Shown: positions 9,129 through 18,824, counted from the first letter of the stretch. The stretch: 50,742 bases of DNA from Acaryochloris sp. IP29b_bin.137 (GCF_028285745.1 NZ_JANQOP010000230.1:1-50742), one strand, 5' to 3'. Program-made: numbers and translations. The notes: generated by a model from the sequence alone, not told the origin.

Positions 9129-9338
9129 TTATGCGCCCGTCACAATTTGAATGAAGTTGAGGTTGGTTGCGAGTTCTAGCAGCAGGATGGAGGTGAAGCC
9201 AATCATCGCCAGCCGACCGCTGAATCGCTCAGCATTCTTGTTAAAACCGAATACAGGCTCTTCTTGAGTGGATGTTTTGGGCTCAACGGCAAAATTGTTG
9301 GTGTAGCCGCGATCGTCTGATGTGAATCCAGAGGTCAT
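9129..9338 (-). CDS. hli: High-light-inducible protein (HLIP/SCP, one-helix CAB-like)
   Basis: The 69-residue protein carries the chlorophyll-binding one-helix signature AERFSGRLAMIGFTSILLLEL, with the ExxxGR and A-M-G features of the CAB/ELIP/HLIP family. HLIPs sit in the thylakoid membrane, bind chlorophyll and carotenoid, and protect photosystem II assembly intermediates and chlorophyll synthesis. I chose the ATG at 9338 because GGAG lies seven bases upstream and the length fits the family; a longer open frame reaching 9515 adds sequence unlike HLIPs. The gene is monocistronic and probably light- or stress-induced. Confidence 0.9.
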   Translation of the reverse strand: MTSGFTSDDRGYTNNFAVEPKTSTQEEPVFGFNKNAERFSGRLAMIGFTSILLLELATNLNFIQIVTGA

Positions 9339-9543
9339 GGAAATACTCCGTAATAGTTTGGCGTGGTGTTTATGTAAATAAATGTAACATAACTGGCCTT
9401 GATTGTAAAGAAATGATCTGTTTTGGCTCTTCGAAGCTATACATGAATCACTCTGTATTTCTTTCCAAAAAAGGATTCTGATGATTTGAATGCAAAAATA
9501 TTTTTTGTAAGACAAGTTAATTTTGTAACATTAGTTTTGACAT

Positions 9544-10452
9544 TTACCCATTACCCTCCTGCTGGGGCAGCACACCCACATTATTGAGAATCGTCATGGG
9601 GCCAAGGCGTTTCAACTGTTCAAGCTCCTGTTGATTGCGAACGAGGAGTGACCCCGCAAACCCCAAAGCGTTAATCGCTATCCCCTCAAAACTGGGTTGC
9701 GATCGCAACACCATCAACATCCATTTTCGTGTCACCAGCAGATTGTAAGCCCCCGTGGCCTGAGGACTGTTCGATTGAAAGGGTATCCCAATCGCGTCTA
9801 GCAGTTCGTGATAGAGGGCGAGTAATTTAGGGGTGAGGCTCTGAGCAGAAGCCGTCCAGTCTAGGGTTAGGGGCACCACCGCATGAACAAAGGAGAAGTC
9901 TGGAATATGGCCCAACCCCTGGAGATCCGCCGCTGCGATCAGTGGATCAATCGGTAAGTCAGGACGGCTGGGGATGAAGGGTAATGGCACCATCTGCAAA
10001 TGCTTGTGGGGCTGACTTGCCCCCGCCGCCTGCCCTCCGTTGTAAAAAGCTAATCCATCCAGTTCCGTCAAAACGAGTGCCAATGCCAACATGTCTACTT
10101 CATCTAGCCAAGTATCTTGACTGACAAACTCCCGCGTTACCATCAGGAGGTGGTGATCCATTACATTGAATTTATTCAATAGCACCAGATGCTGATCGGA
10201 TAGGTCAGCCACAAAAAGATGATCTTCATAGGGTAAAAACGGATTGAAGTTTTCGGGCTTGGGTGCTTTTTGGTGTTTGGATTTACGCTCAAGATTGGCC
10301 ACAATCCGCACCAAAAATTCTTGATGTCCTTCGGTCAAATATTCGTAATTCGTTGAAATAGACTGCAGGGCACCATTCTGCTGCGCGTGCTGCGTTCGAT
10401 GGATCAGTTGAGAGTAGAGTGTTCCTGGAATGAGCCGCTGGGTATTGTTCAT
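9544..10452 (-). CDS. apa: ATP adenylyltransferase (Ap4A phosphorylase)
   Basis: This enzyme phosphorolyses diadenosine tetraphosphate into ATP and ADP. The HIT-like active site SQPHKHLQMVPLPF is present, together with PYEDHLFVADLSDQHLVLLNKF and the C-terminal PQATGAYNLLVTRKWMLMVLR. The listed start gives 302 residues, close to the usual family length, and begins MNNTQRLIPGTLYSQL, where homologues begin. The frame stays open upstream to a TTG at 10539, which would add 29 residues that do not look conserved. No strong ribosome binding site distinguishes them. It is monocistronic and divergent from clpS. Confidence 0.9.
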   Translation of the reverse strand: MNNTQRLIPGTLYSQLIHRTQHAQQNGALQSISTNYEYLTEGHQEFLVRIVANLERKSKHQKAPKPENFNPFLPYEDHLFVADLSDQHLVLLNKFNVMDHHLLMVTREFVSQDTWLDEVDMLALALVLTELDGLAFYNGGQAAGASQPHKHLQMVPLPFIPSRPDLPIDPLIAAADLQGLGHIPDFSFVHAVVPLTLDWTASAQSLTPKLLALYHELLDAIGIPFQSNSPQATGAYNLLVTRKWMLMVLRSQPSFEGIAINALGFAGSLLVRNQQELEQLKRLGPMTILNNVGVLPQQEGNG

Positions 10453-10651
10453 AGGCTTGGTTAATATCAGTCTTGATCCATTTTTTTTGGCTATCTTGCG
10501 AACCATCCATCTGTCTGAGATTGCTTCAAGATTATTCAATGAGGCATAGGCAACTCAATATCAACAAGCTAGACTAATGTAAACTAACATTTCTCTTACT
10601 CGTCGCTGAATTAAGTTCATGCTTAAGCTTTCTTCCCTCGGTCGGCCACGC

Positions 10652-10963
10652 ATGGCGTCCACTGCAGTGCAAACGCCAGTCACCCGCCCAGAAGAAAAAC
10701 AAGCTCAAAAAACAGTTCGGAAGCCCTATCCGAATTTCAAGGTCATTGTGGTCAATGACGATATCAATACCTTCGAGCATGTTGCAAAGACCTTAATGAC
10801 ATACATCCCTCATATGACATCTGATCGGGCTTGGGAACTCACCAACCAAATTCACTTTGAAGGACAGGCCATCGTCTGGGTGGGGCCGCAAGAGCAAGCG
10901 GAACTATATCATATGCAACTCCAGCGGGCGGGCTTAACCATGGCTCCCCTGGAAGCAGCCTAA
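10652..10963 (+). CDS. clpS: ATP-dependent Clp protease adaptor ClpS
   Basis: ClpS delivers N-degron substrates to the ClpAP/ClpCP protease. The core reads YPNFKVIVVNDDINTFEHVAKTL, with the conserved NDD-x-x-TF substrate pocket, followed by the helical Clp-binding part. The 103-residue product from the ATG at 10652 aligns with family starts; an in-frame ATG at 10619 would add 11 residues. The next gene begins three bases after the stop, so clpS, the DUF2103 gene and trm1 probably form one transcript. Confidence 0.93.
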   Translation: MASTAVQTPVTRPEEKQAQKTVRKPYPNFKVIVVNDDINTFEHVAKTLMTYIPHMTSDRAWELTNQIHFEGQAIVWVGPQEQAELYHMQLQRAGLTMAPLEAA

Positions 10964-10966
10964 ACG

Positions 10967-11248
10967 ATGGCGAGCAAAGGTCGGTTAGTCCTTAACCATT
11001 CCACCCATATTCCCGGTTTATTGGTCATTTTAGAGAAACTCATTCACTTTCCCGGGATTCAAACCGTAACCCCCGGGGTGATTAGCCGTGTTAAAAGACA
11101 TTCACCCCATCTCCGATTAAGAGTGTCTGTGCCCATTCGTGGTGGATTTAAACTGTTAGCCCGCTCTGGCAAAACGGTGCAAGAAGTATTTGTTGTCACC
11201 ACCCTCCCGCAAGATCGTTTTTCCCAACTAATCGCCGAGTTGTGTTAG
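10967..11248 (+). CDS. DUF2103 family protein
   Basis: A 93-residue protein opening with KGRLVLNHSTHIPGLLVIL and continuing with GIQTVTPGVISRV and LRLRVSVPIRGGFKLLARSG, which I recognise as the DUF2103 family seen in cyanobacteria and archaea. The family has been described as a predicted metal-binding protein, but the function is not established. It begins three bases after clpS and overlaps the start of trm1 by seven bases, so translation is probably coupled. The context suggests a role linked to RNA or protein quality control, which is inference. Confidence 0.75.
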   Translation: MASKGRLVLNHSTHIPGLLVILEKLIHFPGIQTVTPGVISRVKRHSPHLRLRVSVPIRGGFKLLARSGKTVQEVFVVTTLPQDRFSQLIAELC

Positions 11249-12354
11249 AAAGTCCAAACTCTGAAGGGCAAGCCTTATTTCAGATTGGACCGGCGTTCTT
11301 TCGGCAGAGTAGCCGACCTGCCCGGGATTTAGGGGTCCTTGCTGCGGCTATCTACAAACAAGAGATGGGCCATCTACAAGTATTAGATGTGATGACGGGC
11401 TGTGGGGTGCGATCGCAACGCTATCTCTTAGAAAGCAACGCTGACTGGATTTGGGTCAACGATGCTAACCCAGAGTTAGCGGCTGTCTTGGCAAAGAACT
11501 TTAGACCGTTGCCTCCTGAACGGTATCGCCTCACCACTTATGCTGCCGAAGCGCTATTCCACGAGTGCTACCCACAGCACTGTACCTTTGATTTGATTGA
11601 CTTGGATAGCTTTGGCTTACCCACCGCCTTTTTACCAGGCTGTTTCCGAACTCTCAAACCTGGCGGGTTGCTGTATGTGACCGGAACTGATAGCCGCACC
11701 TTAGCGGGTCACAATCCAAACCATAGCCAGCGTCTGTTGGGGGCATGGGCGCGATCACACCCGGCTGCTCATGAGCAAGGTTTGCGATTACTGCTCGGGC
11801 TATGTTGGCAACAGGCTCAACCTGTGGGACTTCATATTCAGCCTATTTTTTCGTATTTTCAAGGTCAAGTCTATCGGGTGCTCATTCAAGTCACTGAGCG
11901 ACCCGTACAGAGCTGTATGGGCTTTTTGGGGTATTGCCACCATTGTGGCCACTACCAAACTGTTGCTTGGTCGCACCTGAGTCGGGCCGTCTGCCCGCAC
12001 CAAGGTCTTCCCTTAGTTCTCAGCGGCCCGATGTGGCTTGGAACCTTACACAGCCCGAACTGGTTGGGAAAAATGCAGCAGCTAGCCCGACACTGGGGGT
12101 GGACCGAGCAATCCCAGCGCTTACAAATTATGCACCAGGAAGCGGAGATGCCCCCCTACTTTTTCGCTATGGCAGATATCGGTCGTCGGGGGAAAATGGA
12201 TATTCCTAAGCGCGATCGCATCATCGCCCAGCTCCGCCAACAAGGATATCAGGCCTGCCTGACCCACATTCATCCCCAAGCGCTGAAAACCACCGCCTCT
12301 TTCCAGACCTGTCTCCAGATTGCAAAGCATCTCCAGATTGCCAAGCCCCTGTGA
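11242..12354 (+). CDS. trm1: tRNA (guanine26-N2)-dimethyltransferase Trm1
   Basis: The 370-residue product is a Trm1-type SAM-dependent enzyme, mainly archaeal and eukaryotic but also known in cyanobacteria and Aquifex. It methylates G26 of tRNA. Visible motifs are FFRQSSRPARDLGVLA, the SAM-binding region VLDVMTGCGVRSQRYLLE, and the catalytic DLIDLDSFG. The start is GTG at 11242, overlapping the previous stop by seven bases. A cysteine/histidine cluster (GYCHHCGHY) near residue 235 resembles the zinc site of the C-terminal domain. The C-terminus ends with a duplicated LQIAK unit created by an 18-base direct repeat. Confidence 0.9.
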   Translation: MLESPNSEGQALFQIGPAFFRQSSRPARDLGVLAAAIYKQEMGHLQVLDVMTGCGVRSQRYLLESNADWIWVNDANPELAAVLAKNFRPLPPERYRLTTYAAEALFHECYPQHCTFDLIDLDSFGLPTAFLPGCFRTLKPGGLLYVTGTDSRTLAGHNPNHSQRLLGAWARSHPAAHEQGLRLLLGLCWQQAQPVGLHIQPIFSYFQGQVYRVLIQVTERPVQSCMGFLGYCHHCGHYQTVAWSHLSRAVCPHQGLPLVLSGPMWLGTLHSPNWLGKMQQLARHWGWTEQSQRLQIMHQEAEMPPYFFAMADIGRRGKMDIPKRDRIIAQLRQQGYQACLTHIHPQALKTTASFQTCLQIAKHLQIAKPL

Positions 12355-12357
12355 AGG

Positions 12358-12411
12358 AACTCATTTTGGGGTTAGCAGAGAGAAGGCTTCTGGGTACTAT
12401 ACAAATGAGTT
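12358..12411. repeat. Inverted repeat after trm1
   Basis: AACTCATTT (12358-12366) and AAATGAGTT (12403-12411) are perfect 9-base inverted arms around a 36-base loop that itself holds AGAAG/CTTCT. It lies between trm1 and the ABC permease gene. It could be a terminator-like or regulatory structure; there is no T-tract. Confidence 0.45.
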
Positions 12412-12468
12412 GGTCTCCTGCTGGGGACACAGAGCTAGATTGAAGGAAAAAGGGTTAAGTTCTGAACG

Positions 12469-13242
12469 ATGAATCCTCGCCGAACTGCTGTGATTGCTGC
12501 TAACGTTTTTCGCGATATTTTTCGCGATCGCGTCTTGTATCTTGCCGCTCTATACGCAATTGGTCTTGTTTTAGTCATTCTCTTCCTAGGAGAAGTCTCC
12601 GCGGGGACGGAAGGGAAAATCAGCGTTGATGTGGGATTAGCCAGCATTAGTTTGTTGGCGCTTGCTGTGGCGGCTTTCGAGGGCGGTGGCCTGATCAACA
12701 AAGAGGTAGAAAAACGCACCGCCTTAATTTTACTGGCCAAACCCCTCAGCCGGACAGAATTCGTGCTGGGTAAACATTTGGGTTTAACAGGGGTTTTATC
12801 CCTACTGATCGCCATTATGTCCGCCATTTTAGTGAGCGTTCTCAGTTGGCAGCAGTTTGCCTATGACCTCAACAATATTCTTTTGACCACTGGCTTTTTG
12901 ATATTAGAAATGTCTCTGATTGCCGCTGTGTCAATCTTATTTGGGGCATTTACAAGCTCCTTAATGGGGACCGTGCTTACGTTTGCCGTTTATTTTATGG
13001 GGCATTTCAGCCAAAATCTGCTGAAGCTGAGTGAATCGATTAAGTCCGAGAGCGTTCAGCAGATTGCAAAAGTCATTTACCTGATTTTTCCAGATCTATC
13101 TCGCTTAGACCTTAAGAATCAAGCCGTTCATATCATTACCATTCCTCCCTCACAGATGGCGATGAATGCAGTGTATGGTTTAGTGTACGTGACCTTACTG
13201 TTAGCCATCTCCACCCTTATCTTTGCCAATCGAGAGTTTTAA
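12469..13242 (+). CDS. ABC-2 type transporter permease
   Basis: This 257-residue integral membrane protein has about six hydrophobic segments: near residues 24-40, 52-70, 107-127, 136-160, 165-185 and 235-255. The cytoplasmic N-terminus MNPRRTAVIAANVFRDIFRDR and the segment INKEVEKRTALILLAKPLSRTEFVLGK are typical of the NosY-like ABC-2 permease group. The cognate ATPase is not in this window on the same strand, so the transported substrate is unknown. Its stop overlaps that of the convergent GH57 gene by four bases. Confidence 0.82.
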   Translation: MNPRRTAVIAANVFRDIFRDRVLYLAALYAIGLVLVILFLGEVSAGTEGKISVDVGLASISLLALAVAAFEGGGLINKEVEKRTALILLAKPLSRTEFVLGKHLGLTGVLSLLIAIMSAILVSVLSWQQFAYDLNNILLTTGFLILEMSLIAAVSILFGAFTSSLMGTVLTFAVYFMGHFSQNLLKLSESIKSESVQQIAKVIYLIFPDLSRLDLKNQAVHIITIPPSQMAMNAVYGLVYVTLLLAISTLIFANREF

Positions 13243-14828
13243 AGGGGACGATACACCCGATAGTTGATATTAGGGAAAATATTGTCCATGACTTCTACCT
13301 TTTCCAACCAGCCGCTATCAATCTCTTGCTTTTTAATGCTGTGATAGAGATGCTGAAACCGAGCAATATGGGAACGAGTGCGGCGGACGGCATAGGGAAC
13401 CATCGTCCCCGTTCGCATAATAAAAGCCCAATCAGAGGACTGTGCCAGTAATAATTCTCGGGATGCTTGGTTGAGGGCTCGCCACTGTAATTCATCCGCT
13501 GGCTCTAGCTTGGCCAGTTCAATCATCCGCTCTGCTGCCTTGTGGAGATGGGGATAGATCCACGCATTCGTGTCATTCAGCCAGTATTCATGAAATCCTT
13601 TATAGCCCCAACTAGACTGGGATGGGCGGCAGACTTGTTGGTTGGGCTGTGCCTTTAAATAATCGGCTAGATGGGTCATTTCGTAGGTCTGTTGGTCATA
13701 CCACGACTTACGGAATAGATAATCAATAAACCAGGGACCTTCATACCACCAGTGACCATATAGCTCTGCATCGTAGGGAGAAATCACAATGGGGGGGCGA
13801 TGCATCATGCCGTCTAAATGCCGGATTTGCTGCTCTCGATTGAACATAAAGTTATGGGCATGTTCTGCCGCCTTTTCACGGGCCCAATAGGGATCGTATA
13901 GGGCCTTATCGGAGAGTCCTCCCCCCCGTCCAGTAATTTTGTGATACTTGATGCCCACATTTTTACGTTGGCCATTGGGCATGATATAGGGCTTGATATA
14001 TTCGTATTCCGCTTCCCAGCCCAAATCTTTATAGAACTCCCGATACTCAGGAGCACCAGGATAACCTACCTCAGAAGACCAAACCTGTTGGGAGGATTCA
14101 TGATCACGACCAAACGCAGCCACACCCGTTTCCGTAAAAATGGGGGCATAGGTGCCAAACCGAGGTCGAGGTCGGGCATAGAGCAATCCATGTCCATCCA
14201 TCAGGAAGTAGCGTAGGCCTGCATCGGCTAACATACGCTCTAGGCCTTCAAAATAAGCGCATTCTGGTAGCCAAATTCCCTTGGGCGGCCGTCCAAAGGT
14301 TTCTTGATAATGCTCACAAGCCACCTGAATCTGTGCCCACACGGCTTGGGGATACATTTTCATCAGCGGTAAATAGCCGTGGGTTGCCCCACAGGTAATA
14401 ATTTCTAGATTATTGGTGTCTAGAAATTGCTTAAAGGCTGACACTAGATCACGATCATAGTTTTCCCACACCTCTCGCACCGTGTGGAATTCATTCACAT
14501 AATACTCAGCTAGATAGCGAATATGACTATTGTGGACATTGCGCTCAACCTCTAATGTGGCCAGTTCTTCCAGCTTGGCAAGATGTTCATCGTATCGTTC
14601 TTGGAGTAAGGGGTCTTGGAGCATTGACACTAAAGGTGGCGTCATACTCATTGTCATTTTGAAATCTACGCCATCCCGCTTTAACCCCGAAAAAACCTGC
14701 AGTAAAGGGATGTAAGTTTCGGTAATGGCTTCAAATAGCCATTCTTCCTCTAGAACAAAATCACTTTCGGGATGGCGAACAAATGGAAGATGGGCATGGA
14801 GCACCAAGGCAAGATAACCAAGAGTCAT
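13239..14828 (-). CDS. GH57 1,4-alpha-glucan branching enzyme
   Basis: The 529-residue protein belongs to glycoside hydrolase family 57 with a C-terminal DUF1957 region. It begins with GYLALVLHAHLPFVRHPE. The predicted nucleophile is Glu189 in GIWLPECAYFEG, and the acid/base is Asp353 in SPYDAELYGHWWYEGPW; both are intact. Length and motifs match the characterised GH57 branching enzymes of about 525 residues, which introduce alpha-1,6 branches into glycogen. Cyanobacteria commonly carry this in addition to GH13 GlgB. The protein has no signal peptide and should act in the cytoplasm. Confidence 0.9.
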   Translation of the reverse strand: MTLGYLALVLHAHLPFVRHPESDFVLEEEWLFEAITETYIPLLQVFSGLKRDGVDFKMTMSMTPPLVSMLQDPLLQERYDEHLAKLEELATLEVERNVHNSHIRYLAEYYVNEFHTVREVWENYDRDLVSAFKQFLDTNNLEIITCGATHGYLPLMKMYPQAVWAQIQVACEHYQETFGRPPKGIWLPECAYFEGLERMLADAGLRYFLMDGHGLLYARPRPRFGTYAPIFTETGVAAFGRDHESSQQVWSSEVGYPGAPEYREFYKDLGWEAEYEYIKPYIMPNGQRKNVGIKYHKITGRGGGLSDKALYDPYWAREKAAEHAHNFMFNREQQIRHLDGMMHRPPIVISPYDAELYGHWWYEGPWFIDYLFRKSWYDQQTYEMTHLADYLKAQPNQQVCRPSQSSWGYKGFHEYWLNDTNAWIYPHLHKAAERMIELAKLEPADELQWRALNQASRELLLAQSSDWAFIMRTGTMVPYAVRRTRSHIARFQHLYHSIKKQEIDSGWLEKVEVMDNIFPNINYRVYRPL

Positions 14829-14940
14829 ATATTTTCGTTAAGAAGGGCAGAGGGAACGACGGTGCTTGACCGAGAGTATTAAATAATAGTAAAGAATGAT
14901 CCCCCCTGTTGAATAGATAGCAACCAACAAATTTCTATCT

Positions 14941-16329
14941 TTAAGCGTGATTGGGATGATCCATACGGTTGACCCGTCCATACCAACGCAATAAAACGCG
15001 GGCTAAGCGCTCTGGGCTATGACGGACGTACTGGGTGCTCGGATCCTCATCCATCACATTTGCGAGAATGACGCGACACCCTAGACGCATCAGCATTTCT
15101 CGGTCAATCACAATCGGGTGAGCGTTCTCTTGCATATATCGGGCTAGAGCCATGGAAGAGGGGAGTTTCTTTTGCACCAGCACGGCATCAAAGATTCGTT
15201 TTCCGCAGGCCGCATCTAAGGCTTTCACGTGATCAGCAACTGTATAGCCGTCTGTTTCTCCCGGTTGACTCATAATATTGCAAACATAGATCCGAGGCAC
15301 GGTCCGACGAGCAATGGCTTCGACAATTTCAGGGACCAATAGATTGGGCACCACACTGGTATAAAGACTGCCTGGCCCCAGAATAATGAGATCGGCATCA
15401 ATAATCGATTGAATGGCCTTGGGGAGGGCGGGAGGACAGTCGGGAGTACAGCCAACACGGACAATTCTTCCACCGGCAGCCGTAATATTGGATTCTCCTT
15501 CAATACAGCGGCCATCTTCCAAATCTGCCCAAAGGCTGACATCACTGAGGGTCGCTGGTAATACCTGACCCCGAATGGCTAATACTTGGGAACTTGCAGC
15601 AATGGCTTGCTCCCATCCTTCTGTAATTTCGCTCATCGCCGTGAGGAACAAATTTCCGAAGCTATGCCCGGCTAAGCCATCCCCCGCTTGAAACCGATAT
15701 TGAAATAAAGCTGTAATCAGTTTTTCTTGATCGGCCAGAGCGGCAATGCAGTTGCGAATATCACCCGGGGGGAGTCCGCCAATTTCTCGTCTTAGCCGTC
15801 CAGACGACCCCCCGTCATCTGCCACGGTAACAATTGCTGTAATATTGGCGCTGTAGGACTTTAACCCCCTAAGGAGAGTGGATAAACCAGTGCCCCCCCC
15901 AACCACAACAATTTTGGGGCCGCGGTTCAGACGACGATGAACTAACAGCCGATCGACGACTTCATCCTGACTATCGGGGGATAAGACTTCGGTGATAGAG
16001 CCGAGGGTTCTGGTTTGTCCCCACCACACCAGAAAGAGTCCCAGCAGAATCACTAAAGGGCCACTCACCTGCCGGGGTAAGAGGCGGGCCGCAAACCGCA
16101 AAGCAGATTCCAAAAACTGAATCACATAAAAGATGGGAGTTAGGCGGACCAAAATCGCCAAGCCCAGACTGGTTAAGATCACCCCAATTGCACTTAAAAA
16201 CAGCCAACGCTTGATGGATAACCCGGGAGATAGCCAGCGAATGGATCGGCTAAACCGCCCCGGCAGATGCTGAAATGGCTTATTTTTGTACTGATTTATT
16301 GTCTGTTTGGGAGACCCCATGAGCATCAA
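14941..16329 (-). CDS. YvcK/CofD-like protein with N-terminal membrane helices
   Basis: The 462-residue protein has two N-terminal hydrophobic segments (about residues 43-61 and 90-104), then a YvcK domain starting [18 protein letters not shown] near residue 139. The family motif [14 protein letters not shown] and [12 protein letters not shown] follow, with [19 protein letters not shown] further on. YvcK binds UDP-sugars and influences cell-wall precursor supply and carbon metabolism in Bacillus. The membrane-anchored version is common in cyanobacteria. Two ATGs compete for the start (residues 1 and 4). It lies downstream of minCDE on the same strand but 292 bases away. Confidence 0.88.
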   Translation of the reverse strand: MMLMGSPKQTINQYKNKPFQHLPGRFSRSIRWLSPGLSIKRWLFLSAIGVILTSLGLAILVRLTPIFYVIQFLESALRFAARLLPRQVSGPLVILLGLFLVWWGQTRTLGSITEVLSPDSQDEVVDRLLVHRRLNRGPKIVVVGGGTGLSTLLRGLKSYSANITAIVTVADDGGSSGRLRREIGGLPPGDIRNCIAALADQEKLITALFQYRFQAGDGLAGHSFGNLFLTAMSEITEGWEQAIAASSQVLAIRGQVLPATLSDVSLWADLEDGRCIEGESNITAAGGRIVRVGCTPDCPPALPKAIQSIIDADLIILGPGSLYTSVVPNLLVPEIVEAIARRTVPRIYVCNIMSQPGETDGYTVADHVKALDAACGKRIFDAVLVQKKLPSSMALARYMQENAHPIVIDREMLMRLGCRVILANVMDEDPSTQYVRHSPERLARVLLRWYGRVNRMDHPNHA

Positions 16330-16537
16330 TGGCTGAGATAATGTCCAAATATATCAAAGGCTATACGGCCCCATTGAATATTTGCCTGCCACTGTAGGAT
16401 AGCAAGTTGACCTGAGCGGATGTAAATGGGCTGAGAAAGTTGGGCGCAACTATCGCCCATACCACCCTATCGATTGCCCAAGGATCAGTCGAGCTCGAAA
16501 TAGAGGTGCCCACTCCGGCAGAGGATCAGCATTTGGG

Positions 16538-16578
16538 GGGTGAGGCAATTATTTGATCCTGGGGGTAAAACCTCACCC
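16538..16578. repeat. Inverted repeat between minE and the yvcK-like gene
   Basis: GGGTGAGG (16538-16545) and CCTCACCC (16571-16578) are perfect 8-base arms with a 25-base loop, 44 bases past the minE stop. A second hairpin, TGGGCG/CGCCCA (16441-16446 and 16454-16459), lies closer to yvcK. These may mark the end of the min transcript. Confidence 0.4.
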
Positions 16579-16621
16579 AAAGATGACGGTTGCTTGCTGT
16601 CGGCCTGAGGTCAACCTGCCC

Positions 16622-17032
16622 TTAAAGGGATAAATCAATATCTGGATTAGCAGGAGAACGAGGATCGGTGCTCGTCCGCTCTGGCTGGTCTGGGAAGGAT
16701 TGAGTCGGTTCATCTGGCACCGCAGGAAGTTCAATGCCAGATTCCGAGAGGGGGGGTGCATCCGCCTCAAATTTAATGCGACGAATGGGTAAATTGGCAA
16801 TCAGGGCAGTCGCTCGCTGGTCAGACTCTAAGCTGAAATTTAACCCTTCTGTATCAATCTCCACATAACGAGAAACCACTTCTAAGATTTCGCGGCGCAT
16901 AGATTCCATCAACTCTGGTGATAGATTCGCTCGATCATGGGCTAGGACAATTTTGAGTCGGCTTTTAACATCGTCGCGACTGGTCGTCACGTCTTGGCCG
17001 AGAAACAGCCGTTCGAGAAAATCACTAATCAT
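16622..17032 (-). CDS. minE: Cell division topological specificity factor MinE
   Basis: MinE stimulates the MinD ATPase and confines MinCD to the poles. The N-terminal MinD-interacting segment and the topological domain are visible in [29 protein letters not shown] and the region ending IANLPIRR. The core ends near residue 90. About 46 further residues form an acidic, proline/serine-rich tail that standard MinE (about 88-100 residues) lacks. It is the last gene of minCDE, 90 bases after minD. Confidence 0.94.
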   Translation of the reverse strand: MISDFLERLFLGQDVTTSRDDVKSRLKIVLAHDRANLSPELMESMRREILEVVSRYVEIDTEGLNFSLESDQRATALIANLPIRRIKFEADAPPLSESGIELPAVPDEPTQSFPDQPERTSTDPRSPANPDIDLSL

Positions 17033-17122
17033 AGAATTTCAACGGGAACGTCCACAGTTAGGAGAAATGGCTACAGCATGACGCAGGTGGGGCCAATGGC
17101 AGGGGGATATGAAAATGATAGA

Positions 17123-17920
17123 TTACCTTTTAAAGAAACGTCTAAGTCGAGAGAAAAGGGTATCGTAAGGGGCATCTAAATCTAAGAAATCTATATCCTT
17201 TCCTTCGATTCGCTGAGCAATATTTTGCAGCGCCATGCCGCTGAGGGAAAAGTTTTCTGATAGGACTAAGGGTTCCCCACGGTTAGTCGCCACAATCACC
17301 TGCTCATCATCGGGAATCATCCCAATCAGGGGGATCGCCAAAATTTCTTGCACGTCTTGAACGGACATCATGTCATTGGCCTGCACCATGGCCGGGCGAA
17401 TGCGATTGACAATCAGGTTGATGGTTTTGACATGGTGCGCTTCTAAGAGACCCACCACCCGATCGGCATCTCGAACGGCAGAAATCTCAGGCGTGGTTAC
17501 AATTAAGGCTTCATCTGCGGCTGCGATCGCATTCTGAAATCCCATCTCAATTCCAGCGGGGCAGTCAATAAGGACAAAGTCATACTTTTTCGTCAGGGCA
17601 TAAGCCAATTGCTTCATTTGCTCTGGCGTGACAGCGTCTTTATTCCGATTTTGGGCTGCGGGCAGCAACACCAAATCGTGCAACCGCTTATCCTTAACTA
17701 AGGCTTGCTCCAAGCGACATTGCCCAGCCAAGACTTCTAGAGCTGTATAGACCACTCGGTTTTCTAAACCCAGCAACAAATCAAGATTGCGCAATCCAAA
17801 GTCAGCGTCTATGAGCGCGACCGAATGGTTTAGCTTTGCTAAGGCCATTCCTAAATTGGCTGAACAGGTAGTTTTACCCACCCCACCTTTGCCAGAGGTA
17901 ATAACTATAATTCGACCCAT
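17123..17920 (-). CDS. minD: Septum site-determining ATPase MinD
   Basis: The 265-residue ParA/MinD ATPase begins MGRIIVITSGKGGVGKTT, the deviant Walker A motif (residues 10-18). Other motifs are VALIDADFGLRNLDLLLG, FVLIDCPAGIEMG and LIVNRIRP. The C-terminus ends LFSRLRRFFKR, an amphipathic membrane-targeting helix. MinD binds ATP and the membrane, recruits MinC and oscillates under MinE control. It sits between minC (82 bases upstream) and minE. Confidence 0.97.
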   Translation of the reverse strand: MGRIIVITSGKGGVGKTTCSANLGMALAKLNHSVALIDADFGLRNLDLLLGLENRVVYTALEVLAGQCRLEQALVKDKRLHDLVLLPAAQNRNKDAVTPEQMKQLAYALTKKYDFVLIDCPAGIEMGFQNAIAAADEALIVTTPEISAVRDADRVVGLLEAHHVKTINLIVNRIRPAMVQANDMMSVQDVQEILAIPLIGMIPDDEQVIVATNRGEPLVLSENFSLSGMALQNIAQRIEGKDIDFLDLDAPYDTLFSRLRRFFKR

Positions 17921-18002
17921 AGAACAGAGAGCGTTACAACTTTCGTCAATTCAGCCACGCAAATGATTAATAGTTTAGATCAATTTCGGGAATTCGCTAG
18001 GG

Positions 18003-18812
18003 TTAGATCATTTTTTTGCTCAAGTCTGCTGCCCGGGCAATTTGAATCCCATCATCAGCAATATAGGCCACCTCAGGATAAAACTGATCGGGTGGAGATT
18101 CTGGCGCACGAGCGACCCAATCCGCAATCCGTAATTGCGTAGGCTCCATTTGTAGTGCCATGATTTGGCTTTTTTCATTCCCGCTGGCGCCAGCATGGGT
18201 GATGCCTCGCAATCGCCCCCAGACTAAAATATCGCCGTCTGCGACGACTGAACTCCCAGGATTCAAGTCTCCCATAATTACCACTGTGCCCGGATGACGA
18301 ATCTCGGCCCCCGACCGCAGGGTCGTTTGGAGGTACAAGGGCGCTGCATCCTTTTCCTCAGCATCCAGCTTAAATTGAGCAATGGTCGACTGAGCCATTG
18401 GCAAGATTTGAGCTTGCTGTTCAATGGAATAGCCTGAGGTCGCTGCGGCAACTGCTGTTTGCCGACGTTTGGTGTGGAGCCGCGTTAAGTGTAACTTAAC
18501 GGTCGATAAAGCACTGGCCATCTGCTGCAATTGCCGATGATCGAGTAGACGATCACCCGTTACTAGTTCAACAAGGGTATTGGGTGGCCAGAATCGCTGA
18601 CCGACCTCCAGCTGCTTTTGCACCTCTTTGAGTAAGTCTGCCCATTCCAGTGTTGTTTCACTGGGAGCCGGTAAGTAGAGCAACAATTTGCCATCTTCAG
18701 CTTCGAGGTGGAGTTGCACTTCAGCAACCCGAGGTGACTCTGGTTCTGATTCTGGTTCTCTGCTAGCAGGGGAAGTAGAGGAAAGTGCAGCTCTAAGCCG
18801 TTCTGGATCCAT
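18003..18812 (-). CDS. minC: Septum formation inhibitor MinC
   Basis: The 269-residue protein has a variable N-terminal domain and the conserved MinC C-terminal beta-helix at about 155-255: LRSGAEIRHPGTVVIMGDLN, GSSVVADGDILVWGRLRG, and THAGASGNEKSQIMAL. MinC inhibits FtsZ polymerisation away from midcell when recruited by MinD. The first 30 residues are Ser/Glu/Pro-rich and probably disordered. It is the first min gene and lies only 12 bases after a secreted-protein gene, so the four may be co-transcribed. Confidence 0.93.
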   Translation of the reverse strand: MDPERLRAALSSTSPASREPESEPESPRVAEVQLHLEAEDGKLLLYLPAPSETTLEWADLLKEVQKQLEVGQRFWPPNTLVELVTGDRLLDHRQLQQMASALSTVKLHLTRLHTKRRQTAVAAATSGYSIEQQAQILPMAQSTIAQFKLDAEEKDAAPLYLQTTLRSGAEIRHPGTVVIMGDLNPGSSVVADGDILVWGRLRGITHAGASGNEKSQIMALQMEPTQLRIADWVARAPESPPDQFYPEVAYIADDGIQIARAADLSKKMI

Positions 18813-18824
18813 AGACGCCCTTTG

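Noticed and set aside
9339-9515. N-terminal extension of the HLIP gene
   Set aside because: The extension is unlike any HLIP and the internal ATG has a good ribosome binding site.
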